The notes under the pieces are model-generated. The model made no database searches, was not told where the DNA came from, and saw only the letters and a program-made list of their open reading frames with translations. A program made the translations under genes and the position numbers. A stretch of DNA of 64,000 bases, from assembly GCA_963573305.1 (NCBI GenBank), contig OY754334.1, positions 92,625,848 to 92,689,847 of the forward strand. Direction: 5' to 3'. Each line of letters starts with the position of its first letter. Positions within the stretch are counted from its first letter, which is position 1. The DNA is from Pyrrhosoma nymphula (taxonomy: Eukaryota; Arthropoda; Insecta; Odonata; Coenagrionidae). Below, in pieces: positions 1-9,599 of this stretch.

Positions 1-189
1 TATGCCACATTCTGAGGCAAAATATATTACGAAGGTGGGCAGTAACAGAAAGGACAAAGGAGTGCCAAATATCTGGAAACTACCGATTTTGAAGAATGAT
101 CATGTAGTATGAGGAAATCTGAAGTGATGAAGGGGAGAAAAGTGTGGTGTGGAGTCGGGTATGGAGCGTAAGATATTAGTGGAGTCAAG

Positions 190-305
190 GAGGCATAGTG
201 AAAGCATGGAACAGGTAGTACGGATCAGGGGGATGCAGTGATGGAGGGGAGGATGCTGGGTACGCGGGGAAGGGGAAGAAAATGAACTGGATTTTTGGAT
301 ATATT
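190..305 (+). pseudogene. LINE family A fragment, decayed
   Basis: Short decayed piece of the family A non-LTR retrotransposon. It matches the part of ORF2 between the W-LE-VM and IEGRMLGKRGRGRK segments (ggaggatgctgggtacgcgg followed by aaggggaagaaaatg), but no frame stays open. It lies just upstream of two further family A pieces, so this end of the window is a pile-up of the same family. Confidence 0.5.
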
Positions 306-427
306 GCATAGATTCAGAAAATGATTCAAGCTGTTAATGAAGGTATTATATATGCCTGTGGTAATTGAAGCAGATATTATGCATGCCTGTGGGAACTGAA
401 AGTCGCTGTGCGATTATTATCGGTGGA

Positions 428-459
428 GACCTCTTTTAATCGGTAGACTGTCTTTAATG
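428..459 (+). repeat. LINE family A 3' terminus (isolated)
   Basis: Contains cctcttttaatcggtagact followed by gtctttaatgg, matching the family A 3' end (acc-ttaaccggtagatta plus an aatg-type tail). No ORF2 sequence is attached. The next copy is inserted immediately downstream, so this is probably the older element that was hit. Confidence 0.5.
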
Positions 460-480
460 GAGGGATTATCGGCAAATGAG

Positions 481-960
481 GATGTAAAAAAGAGGCTAGT
501 GAAGAGCTTGATATGGAGTGTGGCGTTGTATGGGGCAGAAACATGGAGCTTGAGAAAGGAAGACGAAAATAGGCTGAAGGCTTTTGAGATGTGGGGGTGG
601 AGGAGGATGGAGAAGGTGCGTTGGACGGAAAGGAAGACAAATGAGGAAGTGCTTGACATGGTGGGCGAGGAGAGGAAACTTATAGATGAGATTAGGGGAA
701 GGCAGGGTAGGTGGCTGGAAGGGGTAATGAGGGACGATGGTTTGCTGAAGGCCGTGATAGAGGGAAGGATGTTGGGTAAGCGGGGAAGGGGAAGGAAGAG
801 AATTGGTTTTATGGACGGGATGAAGAAAGGTAGGACTTATGCTGAGATGAAGAAAGAAATATAAGAGGTAGAAATGGCACAGCACGTGTAAGAGTTCGTT
901 GGATATTCTCTGACTTTCATCACAACCTACCTCTAACCGGTAGATTACTGTAATGAATGA
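481..960 (+). mobile_element. 5'-truncated non-LTR retrotransposon, family A
   Basis: The last ~127 codons of a non-LTR retrotransposon ORF2 are intact and end in TAA at 862-864. Visible segments are DVKKRLVKSLIWSVALYGAE, FEMWGWRRMEK, TNEEVLDMVGEERKL, IEGRMLGKRGRGRKR and MDGMKKGRTYAEMKKEI. The region lies C-terminal to the reverse transcriptase catalytic core, which is missing. A ~95-bp 3' UTR ends in acctctaaccggtagatta and a taatgaatga tail. The insertion is bounded by a 13-bp direct repeat, ATCGGCAAATGAG, at 468-480 and 961-973, so it entered as a 5'-truncated product of target-primed reverse transcription. The in-frame ATG at 457 belongs to flanking DNA and is not a start. The clade is not certain; the C-terminus resembles RTE/jockey-type elements annotated in arthropods. 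Confidence 0.9.
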
Positions 961-973
961 ATCGGCAAATGAG

Positions 974-1380
974 ATGGAATTTTAGTGTACGACTACTATA
1001 CTACTACTATACTCGTACTATAAACCTGATCACCTACTTTTAAAACTCCGTGCGTATAAACATTTGATATACCTATCTCTATTATCAACTGGAGTTTAGA
1101 ACTGCGTCTTGAATCTACTCTGATCGCCATCCTCGGGCTCAAAAATGCTGGAGCCCCACGAAATCTTTTTTTTAATGAATTGCGTTCCGTTATGATAAAT
1201 GAAAAGGAGAGATTGCAACATTTTCATTTCGCCTAGGAACATTTGCTTCAGCTGCTGGGGATAATTGTGTTGGTCTACTGTTCGGAGGGGTGGGTTTAGG
1301 GAACCAAGATGTTCAGTAGACCAGTTTATGCCCCGGAATGAGGACGGGCGCGGAGATGACAACAGTGACACTATTATGGT
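974..1380. other. No recognisable feature
   Basis: Non-repetitive by eye. A 91-codon minus-strand ORF (1096-1371) has no family signature. Confidence 0.5.
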
Positions 1381-1605
1381 TACGGACAGCTGCTAATTTA
1401 CATGCCCAGCTGAAGGGGTCGTTCTTACCGGCGGGAGAGACTTTGAGGAAAAATGAGTGGGTCTTCTCCACTCAGGGCATGGGTGATAATGTGTCGCGTA
1501 TGAGTTAAATGGAAGAAAGGATTGCACAGTCCTAATTTCGCTCGAAACTAAAATAATGTTATTACTGTGCACTGAATGACTCTCGTTTACAACTCCAGCC
1601 ACCCT
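1381..1605 (+). repeat. Possible SINE body fragment
   Basis: Contains ctccactcagggcatgggtg and cagtcctaatttcgctcg. The first resembles the segment after the tRNA-like head near 18.65 kb, and the second matches cctaatttcgctc after the tRNA-like head at 14.6 kb. No A or B box is seen here. This may be a head-less copy of the same SINE family. Confidence 0.35.
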
Positions 1606-1677
1606 AAACGGTAGTTCACCTCTACTCTATATAAGAAAAGCCCTTGTCACTCACTCACTGGCTCAGGAACGCTGTAA

Positions 1678-1792
1678 GATGTAGCCACAGTCACTTAAAA
1701 TTTAAAATGGCGTTATTAGATGGAACCACAGTCACTAAAATGCCGTTATTAGATGTAGCCACACTCACTTAAACTTTAAAATGCTGTTATTC
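1678..1792 (+). repeat. Three-unit imperfect tandem repeat
   Basis: Units gatgtagccacagtcactta..., gatggaaccacagtcactaa... and gatgtagccacactcactta... run head to tail, each ending in cgttatta or a close variant. Unit lengths are about 41, 33 and 41 bp; the middle unit lacks the aaatttaa segment. Confidence 0.8.
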
Positions 1793-2279
1793 AACTTCTT
1801 GCGAGAAATTTCATAAAAGCGAGAATCATTTCTGATTTGGCTCCGACTGAGACAACGCTCCCTTTCATATTTGCGACGACGACAATTTCCAGTGATTCCG
1901 GCATATTCGATTATAATCAACAAGTCGCAGGGTCAGTCGTTTGACCACGTTGGACTTCCACTCCAAACAGCAGTATTCTCAACGGAAAACTGTAGGTTGC
2001 TCTAGGAAACGGAAAGAATGTAATTTTTTTAGTGTTGTGAATAAACTCATGATATCAAGTGTCTTTTTATTTCAATATCTTCCTTGAAAAAGTGGGCGCC
2101 ACGGGCACCTTTTAAAACCTAGTTAATAATAATGCTACTTACAAATTCATTTGGGGGGCATCTGTTAACGTCGTAAAATGAAGAGGTATTCGTTCACTCA
2201 CGTGTGAACAGGAAAATTCTGCGGCCTTCGTACGATACGTGTTATTTTCGGGAATATTTGCCGTGGTTAGGTGAAACTT

Positions 2280-2560
2280 TATTCGGCGCTGTCGCCTCTC
2301 GGGGGCGGGAGGGGGGCTACGGCACCGTTGCCCCCGCCGCCGCGGGCAGGATGGATAGTAAAAAAAGCCGGCCCTTCCCGGTCAGGTGGCTTTCGATGGA
2401 CTGATCGCTTGACAACCAGCGTGGCAGCTGCGATGATTCGACGTGACGCTGGGGATATGCAGCGGTGGCGGCCTCTTCGTGTCGTCGCCCGAGCCGCGGC
2501 GTTTGGGTCGTGAGAACACCTCACACTCCCGTGCACGCCCCTGTCTCCTGTCTGCTTCCT
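2280..2560. other. GC-rich, CpG-rich island
   Basis: Sharply higher GC and CpG than the flanks (ccccgccgccgcgggcagga). Short ORFs on both strands reflect composition and carry no domain. A promoter-type island of a host gene is possible but unsupported. Confidence 0.35.
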
Positions 2561-2607
2561 CGTCGGTAATTGGTTGAGTTATTTTTCGGTGGTATTTTTT
2601 TTAAGAG

Positions 2608-2677
2608 GAACACTTCTTATCGATGTGGAGTGGAACACTTATTATCGACGGGGAGTGGAACACTTCTTATCGATGCC
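2608..2677 (+). repeat. 25-bp tandem repeat, 2.8 units
   Basis: Units of 25 bp start at 2608, 2633 and 2658, each beginning gaacactt(c/a)ttatcga and ending ggagtg. Two point differences are visible between units 1 and 2. Confidence 0.9.
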
Positions 2678-2689
2678 TAGCGTCACGCG

Positions 2690-4072
2690 ACACCCGACTC
2701 CATAACGGAATTTCCGTTTGAAATATATAGTATGAAGTTTGGGGGCTCCTGTATGGAATTTAAATGTACTCAGTACGTTCAGAAGCGTATAAGTTTTACT
2801 GTTATCGGCAAAAGTGTCATTGCTCAAGTCGCCGATAGGAAATGGGAACAGTTAAAGGGTTGATGATATCGAAATATCGGTCACTTATCCCTCTACTTTT
2901 CGAGATATTAGTCAAACAATAGTGGCCGTTTTCCCTTGGATATGATGCGGATATGCAATTCTGAGATACATTAAATGATCGAGCAATTTCTCAATTATTC
3001 GTAACATTACATTTATTACTTGCCGTAATAATTTTTATGAAATCGCTAAAGAACTTTGGTTCCGCAGGAGTGCAACAAATAAGTCAATTTATTGCCCCAT
3101 ATATTTATATTTAGTTATAAACTGAGAATGTTAGTAATGAACAAAACGTTTCTACGTTGTCAATGTGAATGCATTTAATTCATGCTTCTTAAAACTGTGT
3201 ACATTTTCAAATAGAATTCGAATATGGCCCCTAACATGACAACAGAAAAATCTTGCTCCTAAAACTACCTTAAAGGTATTGTGATTTGAATAATTTTACC
3301 GCTACTTCATTTGCAATTCATGACCACGGAAAGAATCTTTCAGCGGAAGAGGTGTGGTGTAAAGGGCCGGATGTGTCATATTCCAATTTCAGTATCGCGT
3401 AAGTACGTTTATTAGTGTTTCAAATGTGCTAAAATGTATTCATCGGTCTCCTTTGATGCCATAATTTAATGATGTTTGATTATTACGTCGGAAACTCGAC
3501 CCTGGTCTATAATTTTATTACCAATTTTTTCTTGAATTTCGGAAGATAATATCGTCAAGGGACTGTAAACCCTCTACATTTCAGAAATAACCAGGCTAAT
3601 CCTAATCTGGAACTCGAAAGTGAAATGATCTGTAATCAAATTGATTATCCTCCATTAGAGATAATATGCCCGTCATTGACTTAAGTGGGTCGTCTCTAAG
3701 AAATTATTAAGATTTCGTAAAATGTGATGGAATTCTGATTTTAATATTGTCGCAGAATAATCTGCATTTTTTTATCACTTATTCCTCACTAGTATCTGAA
3801 TTAAGTGAAGAAATATTTTGTAATATTTTATATTAAAATAAATTAATATAATGTATTAAATGTTACTTAAAAATTAATATTATTAGTATAAACATATAAT
3901 AATTTTAATAATATATTCAAATAAACGAGCATATCAGTACTTTTTGCGACTCACTCATTCAAGGTAAATATAGAATAAGATAGAGCGCGACTTGACGCTC
4001 GGAAGTGAAGTCTGTTACCATTTTGGGTATCTTTCGATAAATTATTTTGGTGCCGAGACAGTTCCAATGCTT
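2690..4072. other. AT-rich, no recognisable feature
   Basis: AT-rich sequence, extremely so at 3810-3920. No ORF with a family signature, RNA gene or element end was recognised. Confidence 0.5.
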
Positions 4073-4163
4073 AATCTATGTATTCGGCGTATTGACTGCA
4101 CAATTGATCCAGTCAGTATGGGCGATTGCGCATGTTAAATACTTCAGTCCTGTGCTATCGCAC
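4073..4163 (+). repeat. Left copy of a ~93-bp direct repeat flanking a LINE insertion
   Basis: Begins aatctatgtattcggcgt and ends cctgtgctatcgcact. It aligns along its whole length with 4831-4927 (my hand count is about 72 of 92 positions identical, with a 3-nt gap). The right copy starts immediately after the (aat)n tail of a family A 3' end, which is where a target-site duplication would start. Confidence 0.7.
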
Positions 4164-4172
4164 TCTAGACGT

Positions 4173-4570
4173 GAAGAGACTGCAGGCGTTCCACATGTGG
4201 GTGTGGAGGAGGATGAACAAGACGCGATGGACCAAAAGGAAGGCAAAGGACGAATTGCTTGATATGGTTTCTGAGGAGAGGAAACCTGTGAATGAGATCA
4301 GGGTGAGGAAGATTAGGTGGCTGGAAGAGGAAACAAGGGGCGAAGGGTTGTTCAAGACCCTGATAGAGGGAAGGATGTTGGGTAAGAGGGGAAGGGGAAG
4401 AAAGAGATTAGGTTTTATGGACGGAATGAAGAAGGGTATGACGTACGAGGAGATGAAGAAAGAAATACTAGATGTAGATTGGGCCCTGCACGTGTAAAAA
4501 TCTGGAGGATTTTCTCCGACTTTCGATAAAGCCTTCCTTAAACCGGTAGATTACTTTAATGAACGAGTGA
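4173..4570 (+). mobile_element. 5'-truncated non-LTR retrotransposon, family A
   Basis: Open ORF2 C-terminus, ending in TAA at 4495-4497: FHMWVWRRMNK, LLDMVSEERKPVNEI, TLIEGRMLGKRGRGRKRLGF and MDGMKKGMTYEEMKKEI. It is followed by the family 3' UTR ending ccttaaaccggtagattac and tttaatgaacgagtgaatta. Similarity to the family begins near 4173. The element and the following ~180 bp are also present at 6550-7028, so the two copies share sequence beyond the LINE end. Confidence 0.85.
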
Positions 4571-4751
4571 ATTAGTCTCTTCAGGTACACGTAATTCCCG
4601 TCGCGGCGTTTGTTTTCAAAGGGCATGGTTCGAGTTCAAATTACCAGAGCCACTGGAATTCACTGGAATCTCCCAGGCTGAATAACATATAAGCGCTATA
4701 CTCCGCTCAGTGGATAGGATGTAAATCTCAGAATCCTGGAATATCCTGGAA
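4571..4751 (+). repeat. Non-LINE sequence shared with 6851-7028
   Basis: This downstream flank is repeated 2.28 kb away at 6851-7028. Shared blocks include cggcgtttgttttcaaag, gccactggaattcact, gctcagtggata and atgtaaatctcagaatcc. It contains a weak B-box-like ggttcgagttc. It reads as a segment carried along with the LINE by 3' transduction, or as part of a segmental duplication. Confidence 0.75.
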
Positions 4752-4830
4752 ACCCTGTAAAAATCTGGATGGTTATCACTCACTTCCGTTTAAACTTATC
4801 TTAACTGGTAGACTACCTAATAATAATAAA
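4752..4830 (+). repeat. Second LINE family A 3' terminus
   Basis: gtaaaaatctggatgg, cacttccgtttaaactt, atcttaactggtagact and a taataataataaa tail form a complete family A 3' UTR end without ORF2. It closes the insertion 4164-4830 and directly abuts the right-hand direct repeat. Confidence 0.75.
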
Positions 4831-4927
4831 AATCCATGTTTTCGGCGTTTCGGTTTCGCAAATGATTCATTCAATATGGTCGACTTTGCATTTTAATTAC
4901 TTCAACTTTCTCCTGTGCTATCACACT
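4831..4927 (+). repeat. Right copy of the ~93-bp direct repeat
   Basis: Begins aatccatgttttcggcgt and ends cctgtgctatcacact; pairs with 4073-4163. It is much longer than the 11-13 bp duplications of other LINE copies in this window. Confidence 0.7.
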
Positions 4928-5262
4928 GATATCCTAGAGAAATATCATCTGTACAAAGTGAAGCCAGATTTCTTAGCCGTCTAGGAAAATCGTTATTTGC
5001 TCAAATAGATATAGACATTATTCTTTAATGTTAAAGTACCTGCCACCATAACATATCCAAATCTCTGTGTAATATTTATTCATTATTTCTTAAATTGTAA
5101 CTTGTTTTGAATTGCTCTATTGTTAAATGCATAAAGCCTGTCTTTCAATTTATGTTATATTGGGCATACTTTTGTTTCAATTGCAATGCCTATAAATATA
5201 TTTATATGTAGTTAAATAGACTGCTGCAGAACACAGCGTAATCAATGGATGGCAACCCCAAT

Positions 5263-5343
5263 ACAGGTCTCTTCAGGATTAGGTAGGATTTAGTTTATTG
5301 GGTGCGTCGACAGCTACGGTCATGTCGCACAGGTCTCTTCAGG
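5263..5343 (+). mobile_element. 51-bp insertion with 15-bp target-site duplication
   Basis: ACAGGTCTCTTCAGG occurs perfectly at 5263-5277 and 5329-5343. Between them lie 51 bp (5278-5328) including tttattgggtgcgtcgacag and acggtcatgtcgc, in which ggtgcg can pair with cgcac across the boundary. It resembles the extreme 3' end of a retroposon inserted after severe 5' truncation. The parent family is not recognised. Confidence 0.75.
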
Positions 5344-5459
5344 GGTGCCTTATTTCACTAATATCATTGTTTAATGGACTATTTTTTACAATTCGGTGTG
5401 TGAATTAAAATATTATTATTATTCTATTCTACAATCTATGGTACGCACAGCATACTCCT

Positions 5460-5930
5460 CTTCCCCCGAGACTCCCCCCGCAGTCGCCGGCGGCGTGCCG
5501 CGGGGGCTCCCGTCGAAAAGGAGTCCTTGAGAAGCAGCCGAGACGACGACGAGAGGTCGCTCCGTGAGGGGGGATAGGAGGGGAGGTGGCAGGAGGGGGA
5601 GGAGGGATGCGGGGGATGAGATGCGCGTGGGTGGGGGACGAAACGGGAGCGAAACGTGGAGGGGGGATGTTATGGCTGAGGGGGGGTTGGGTGTGGATGG
5701 GGGAGGTCGGTTCTGCCCGCCAGGGCGGGGGGGATGTCTGACCGTGTGGGTGGGGTTAATCTTTTCTCTCAGTCAGTGGTGCCAATATATGGCGAATTAT
5801 ACCTACTCCCGTTTTAACTTTATGGAAGGGGGGCGCAGACTGGGGATGCCGAGATGTCCCGCAACGGGACGTGAGGGGAATCTCAGCCGCGTCCTGCGAA
5901 ATGACTTCCCGAACGTCTCTCCCCGATGAA
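5460..5930 (+). other. G-rich, GC-rich island
   Basis: Long runs of G on the + strand, especially 5565-5740 (gaggggggataggagggga and similar), give many possible G-quadruplex tracts. A 121-codon ORF (5564-5929) is glycine/arginine-rich from composition alone and has no domain. Confidence 0.5.
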
Positions 5931-6132
5931 ACGTTTTTGGAATGGTAGGGATGGGTGCTCGATTAAACGCGTGATACTTGGGTTAGTGCATGACTTACGG
6001 TTAAAGAAGACGCATAGTCAGGACAAAACGGTCTACGTCTAATCACTGCCTTGCGAGGCACCGTAAGAGAAGGTGGGAGGGGTTGTAATGATACCAGACA
6101 ATGATGAAGAATGGGAGGGAAAAGGAAAAGGA

Positions 6133-6225
6133 GGGGGAGCGGACAGAGTAACGGTGTGTGTTATGTTATTGTCACACTGTTTTTGTTGTAATCGTTAATG
6201 AGGTGTGGAAAGAAGTAATTATTGT
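6133..6225 (+). repeat. Direct repeat left of a LINE copy
   Basis: ggacagag, acggtgtgtgttatgttatt, gtcacactgtttttgtt and gtggaaagaag recur in the same order at 7357-7447. The pair brackets the family A copy at 6236-6850 and its shared downstream segment, echoing the arrangement at 4.1-4.9 kb. Confidence 0.65.
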
Positions 6226-6235
6226 GTTTCTTCCA

Positions 6236-6850
6236 GTCGAACAACATTATTACTTGGGTAGTACGCTAGAATAAAATAGGTATAGTTGCAAATACATTAG
6301 GAGAAGAATAGCGTTGGCGAAGGAAGCGTTTAGTAGTGGAAGGGAGCTGATCACTGGGACTTCGAGTAAGGATATAAAGAAGGGGCTGTTGAAGAGTTTG
6401 GCATGGAGTGTAGCGTTGTACGAGGCGGAAAACGTGGGCTCTGAGAAAGGAGAACGAAAATGGGCTGCAAGCGTTCGAAATGTGGGTGTGGAGTAGAATG
6501 GAAAAGGTACGGTGAACAGAAAATAAGAGAAACGAGGAAGTACTTGGAATGGTTGGTGAGGAAATGAAATTTCTGGATGAGATCAGGTGGAGGCAGGGTA
6601 GGTGGCTGGAAGAGCTAATAAAGGGCGATGGGTTACTCAAGGCTATGATAAGAGAGAAGGATGTTGGGTAAACGGGGAAGGGGAAGAAATAAAATAGGTT
6701 TTATGGACGGGATGAAGAAGGGTATGATGTACGAGGAGATGAAGAATGAAATACTAGGTGTAGATAGGGCCCTGCACGTGTAAAAATCTGGAGGATTTTC
6801 TTTGACTTTCAATAAAGCCTTCCTTTAACCGGTAGATAACTTTAATGAAC
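6236..6850 (+). pseudogene. Family A non-LTR retrotransposon, frameshifted
   Basis: The longest family A ORF2 piece on the + strand. It starts in the segment equivalent to VEQ-TYLGS-LE (tcgaacaacattattacttg) and continues through RRIALAKEAFSSGRELI, DIKKGLLKSLAWSVALYEAE, W-RM-KV, EEVLGMVGEE and GRKIGFMDGMKKGMMYEEMK. Indels and stops break the frame (a TAG after ATG-TGGGTGTGGAG, a frame change near 6430 and an extra base near 6650). The 3' UTR and tail (aaccggtagataactttaat, gaacgagtgaatta) are nearly the same as those at 4.5 kb. Confidence 0.85.
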
Positions 6851-7028
6851 GAGTGAATTAGTCTCTTCAGCTACGTACTACCCGCCGCGGCGTTTGTTTT
6901 CAAAGGCTAGGGTTCCAGGTCAAATTACCACAGCCACTGGAATTCACTGAAATCTCCCAAGCTGAATGACATTTCAACCGCTATACTCTGCTCAGTGGAT
7001 AGTATGTAAATCTCAGAATCCTTGGCAT
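6851..7028 (+). repeat. Copy of the 4571-4751 segment
   Basis: See the entry at 4571. Here the similarity stops after ctcagaatcc, and an unrelated inverted repeat follows instead of a LINE tail. Confidence 0.75.
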
Positions 7029-7052
7029 CTTTCGTTAGCTCAGAGGGAAATT

Positions 7053-7167
7053 GGGAGTGATGATAGGTGAGAGGGAAACTTTCTCTTTCCCGGCATCTTT
7101 CAGAGGGCCCAGCACCCAGCACCTTTCAGAGGGAAACCCTTTTTTCCTCTCACCTATCATCACTCCC
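7053..7167. repeat. Perfect 22-bp inverted repeat with 71-bp loop
   Basis: gggagtgatgataggtgaga plus gg at 7053-7074 is the exact reverse complement of 7146-7167. The loop contains a short direct repeat (catctttcagaggg and cacctttcagaggg). Perfect arms imply a recent origin. No terminal duplication was found. Confidence 0.9.
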
Positions 7168-7356
7168 TTGGTAATTCTATTTAAACTAAACCGCCCATAT
7201 CGTCAAAGGTCAAAATGACCTTAGTTAATCTCCTCCAATATTTGCTATTATAATCTACATACTACCATGCGAGCCCCCGCGACGGCTCGCCGTGTGGCAG
7301 AGAGTCTAAGAACATCAGCCATGAAAGGGGAGGGATTTGGGATAATGAACGGGGAG

Positions 7357-7447
7357 AGGACAGAAGTGTATTGCTTGTTAACGGTGTGTCTTATGTTAGT
7401 GTCACGCTGTTTTTGTTATAATCACCAGTTGGCCGTGGAAAGAAGGG
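7357..7447 (+). repeat. Direct repeat right of a LINE copy
   Basis: Partner of 6133-6225: ggacagaag, acggtgtgtcttatgttagt, gtcacgctgtttttgtt and gtggaaagaag. Confidence 0.65.
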
Positions 7448-7469
7448 ATTTTTGTTTCCATCTTATTGT

Positions 7470-9284
7470 ATCGCTTTTATCGGTTCTAGAGGTATAATGT
7501 GAGGTCAAAATAATATGCTCCCTGTCTACCGGGAACTCACATGATCTCAATTATTAAAGCATTCTAGGGATAGGGAAAAGGGATGGAAAAACATACGTTA
7601 GCTGGCGTGCTGTCTTTGCGTCTCGCTCCCCTAATCCGTCTAATGAGACACCTATCTTATATCTATCCCCATTTGCGTCTCTACTTCCATTAATATTGTT
7701 CAGTCCATTATATGAAACGTCACCAAATTTCACGAATCAATCAAAAGCACTGGCCATTTTCTTGGTTTCTTTCTATTGGCGTACTCATTACTTCTGTGCA
7801 TTCCTTGCATAGTTCATAACTTTGTAATGTAACTCAGCCACCATATTCGATGGACATGCCCCCCTGTGACTTTTTATATTACCGAGGCTGAAGATAACCA
7901 TGAAAGGACGTTGTTTTGCCACCATTGATGAGATAAAAACAGAATCGCTGAAGGAGCTGAACTCTGTACCGAAAAGTGAGTTCCAGAAGTGGCTCCCAAG
8001 ATTGGAAAAACCGCTGGCACAAGTGCATTATATCTAAGGGGGATTATTTGAAAGCAACAAAATTGATATTGATTAATAAATAAATATTCTTAAAGAAAAA
8101 CGAAAATTCCCGTTATTTTTCGATCACACCTCGTTTAATTATATATGTTCATGGGAGCGAGGGAGTGTTAAATATGATGGGGCAGAAGAAAGGAGCGGAT
8201 TCTCCGAAGGAAGGGAATTGTGATAAAGTTAAGGTCCCAATCCGTCTTAGTTTTAGCAAATAACTTCAGGAACTCAAGTCTAAAATGGGTTAGCTCAATT
8301 GAGATGGAGTCAGTTCCAATGATTGAACAAAGTGTTCACATCTGTCTAATTAAGCACTCCCCTTTTTTTGTGAAGGACGTGCTCCACCTCTTCACTCCTG
8401 AGACAACATTATGAACACATTTTGCATCAACATTTTGTTTTCCAAAAGTTGAGACTTTCATCCGTGAACTTAATATTTTTCTTTTAACTAGTCGAACGAA
8501 GATGTGAAATTTTTGTATTCCTTTCGATTCTCGCAGTCTCAGTGTAGCCTTCTTAAAATCCCTTCTTCTTCATCCACGCCCACACCACTCTGATTCTTCT
8601 TCCAACCTCCTCCTCTCTCTCCCCCCCCCCACGGAGCCCCCCTTCTCCCCCCCCCCGCACACCCCCTTGTCTTGTTTCTCCACATGTCTCATGGTCACGG
8701 ATGCCTCAGGAAGGGGGGAAGGCGATCAGGAAGGTTCTGGAGGGGAAATGATGCGTGGACGTGTGGGCAGGAAGGAACTGCCCGGATATGAAGGAAGGAG
8801 TATGGGCGCTGGGAGATAGATGGGTGGTTGGTCATCGCGTGTTCGCGAACCAAGAGATCGACCTTCCCCGTCCGGGCTTCGATCGCCATATTTCGCATCT
8901 CCGCAAACGCTATGAATCATATTTCCGAATTACCAATTCACTGCCTCCAAGAAATTGTAAGTGAACAAAATCCCAAAAATCTGTCATCCCACCTTTCCCT
9001 GATAAAATAAACCCTGTGCGTGCATCCTGGTCGCGGCTATTCCTTATTTTTACCAGGGCTTTCTACCGGTTACGTTGTATCGTGCATAAACGTGGGCTCT
9101 TAAAGAGTCCGTCCAAGATAATAGCGCACTTGAAATATACTAATTTGGCAAAGAAAGTAAACAAATTTTTTCACGATCGTATGATTTAAACAAATGTCAC
9201 CGTCATGAATTCTTCGGTCCCGTGATTCCCTTCCCCAACTGGCATTGGACGTTTTTACAAATTGGCTGCATTTCTGTCAACTGC
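7470..9284. other. No gene recognised; C-tracts near 8.6 kb
   Basis: Unremarkable sequence apart from long C homopolymers at 8620-8670. Overlapping 60-69 codon ORFs near 8.7-9.0 kb on both strands have no family signature. Confidence 0.5.
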
Positions 9285-9593
9285 GCTATTATCTTGGAGG
9301 CACTCTAGAAAAGAGGACGGGAATAGGCTGCAGGCGTGTGAGTTGTGGGTGTGGAGGAGAATGGAGAAAGTCCCTTGGACGGAAAGGAAGACTAACGAGG
9401 AAGTTCTTGGGGTTGTGGGTGGTGAGAGGAAACTTCTGGATGAGATTAGGAGGCAGATTAGGTGGTTGGAACATGCAAAGGGAGGGGAGGATGCTCGGTA
9501 ACCGGGGAAGGGGAAGAGGGAGAATAGGCTTTATGGGTGGGAAGAAGAGAGGTATGATATATATTGAGATGATGAAAGAAATAGTGTAAGGAG
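9285..9593 (+). pseudogene. LINE family A fragment
   Basis: The ORF2 C-terminus is split over two frames: RKEDGNRLQACELWVWRRME, VPWTERKTNEEVLGVVGGER and KLLDEIRRQIRWLE in one; RMLGNRGRGRGRIGFM and MIYIEMMKEIV in the other. A deletion removes the segment between the WLE and EGRML blocks. The usual 3' UTR hairpin is absent. Confidence 0.8.
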
Positions 9594-9599
9594 ATGTAA

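Noticed and set aside
5564..5929. 121-codon Gly/Arg-rich ORF
   Set aside because: It is a translation of G-rich DNA; no RGG-protein context or splice sites.
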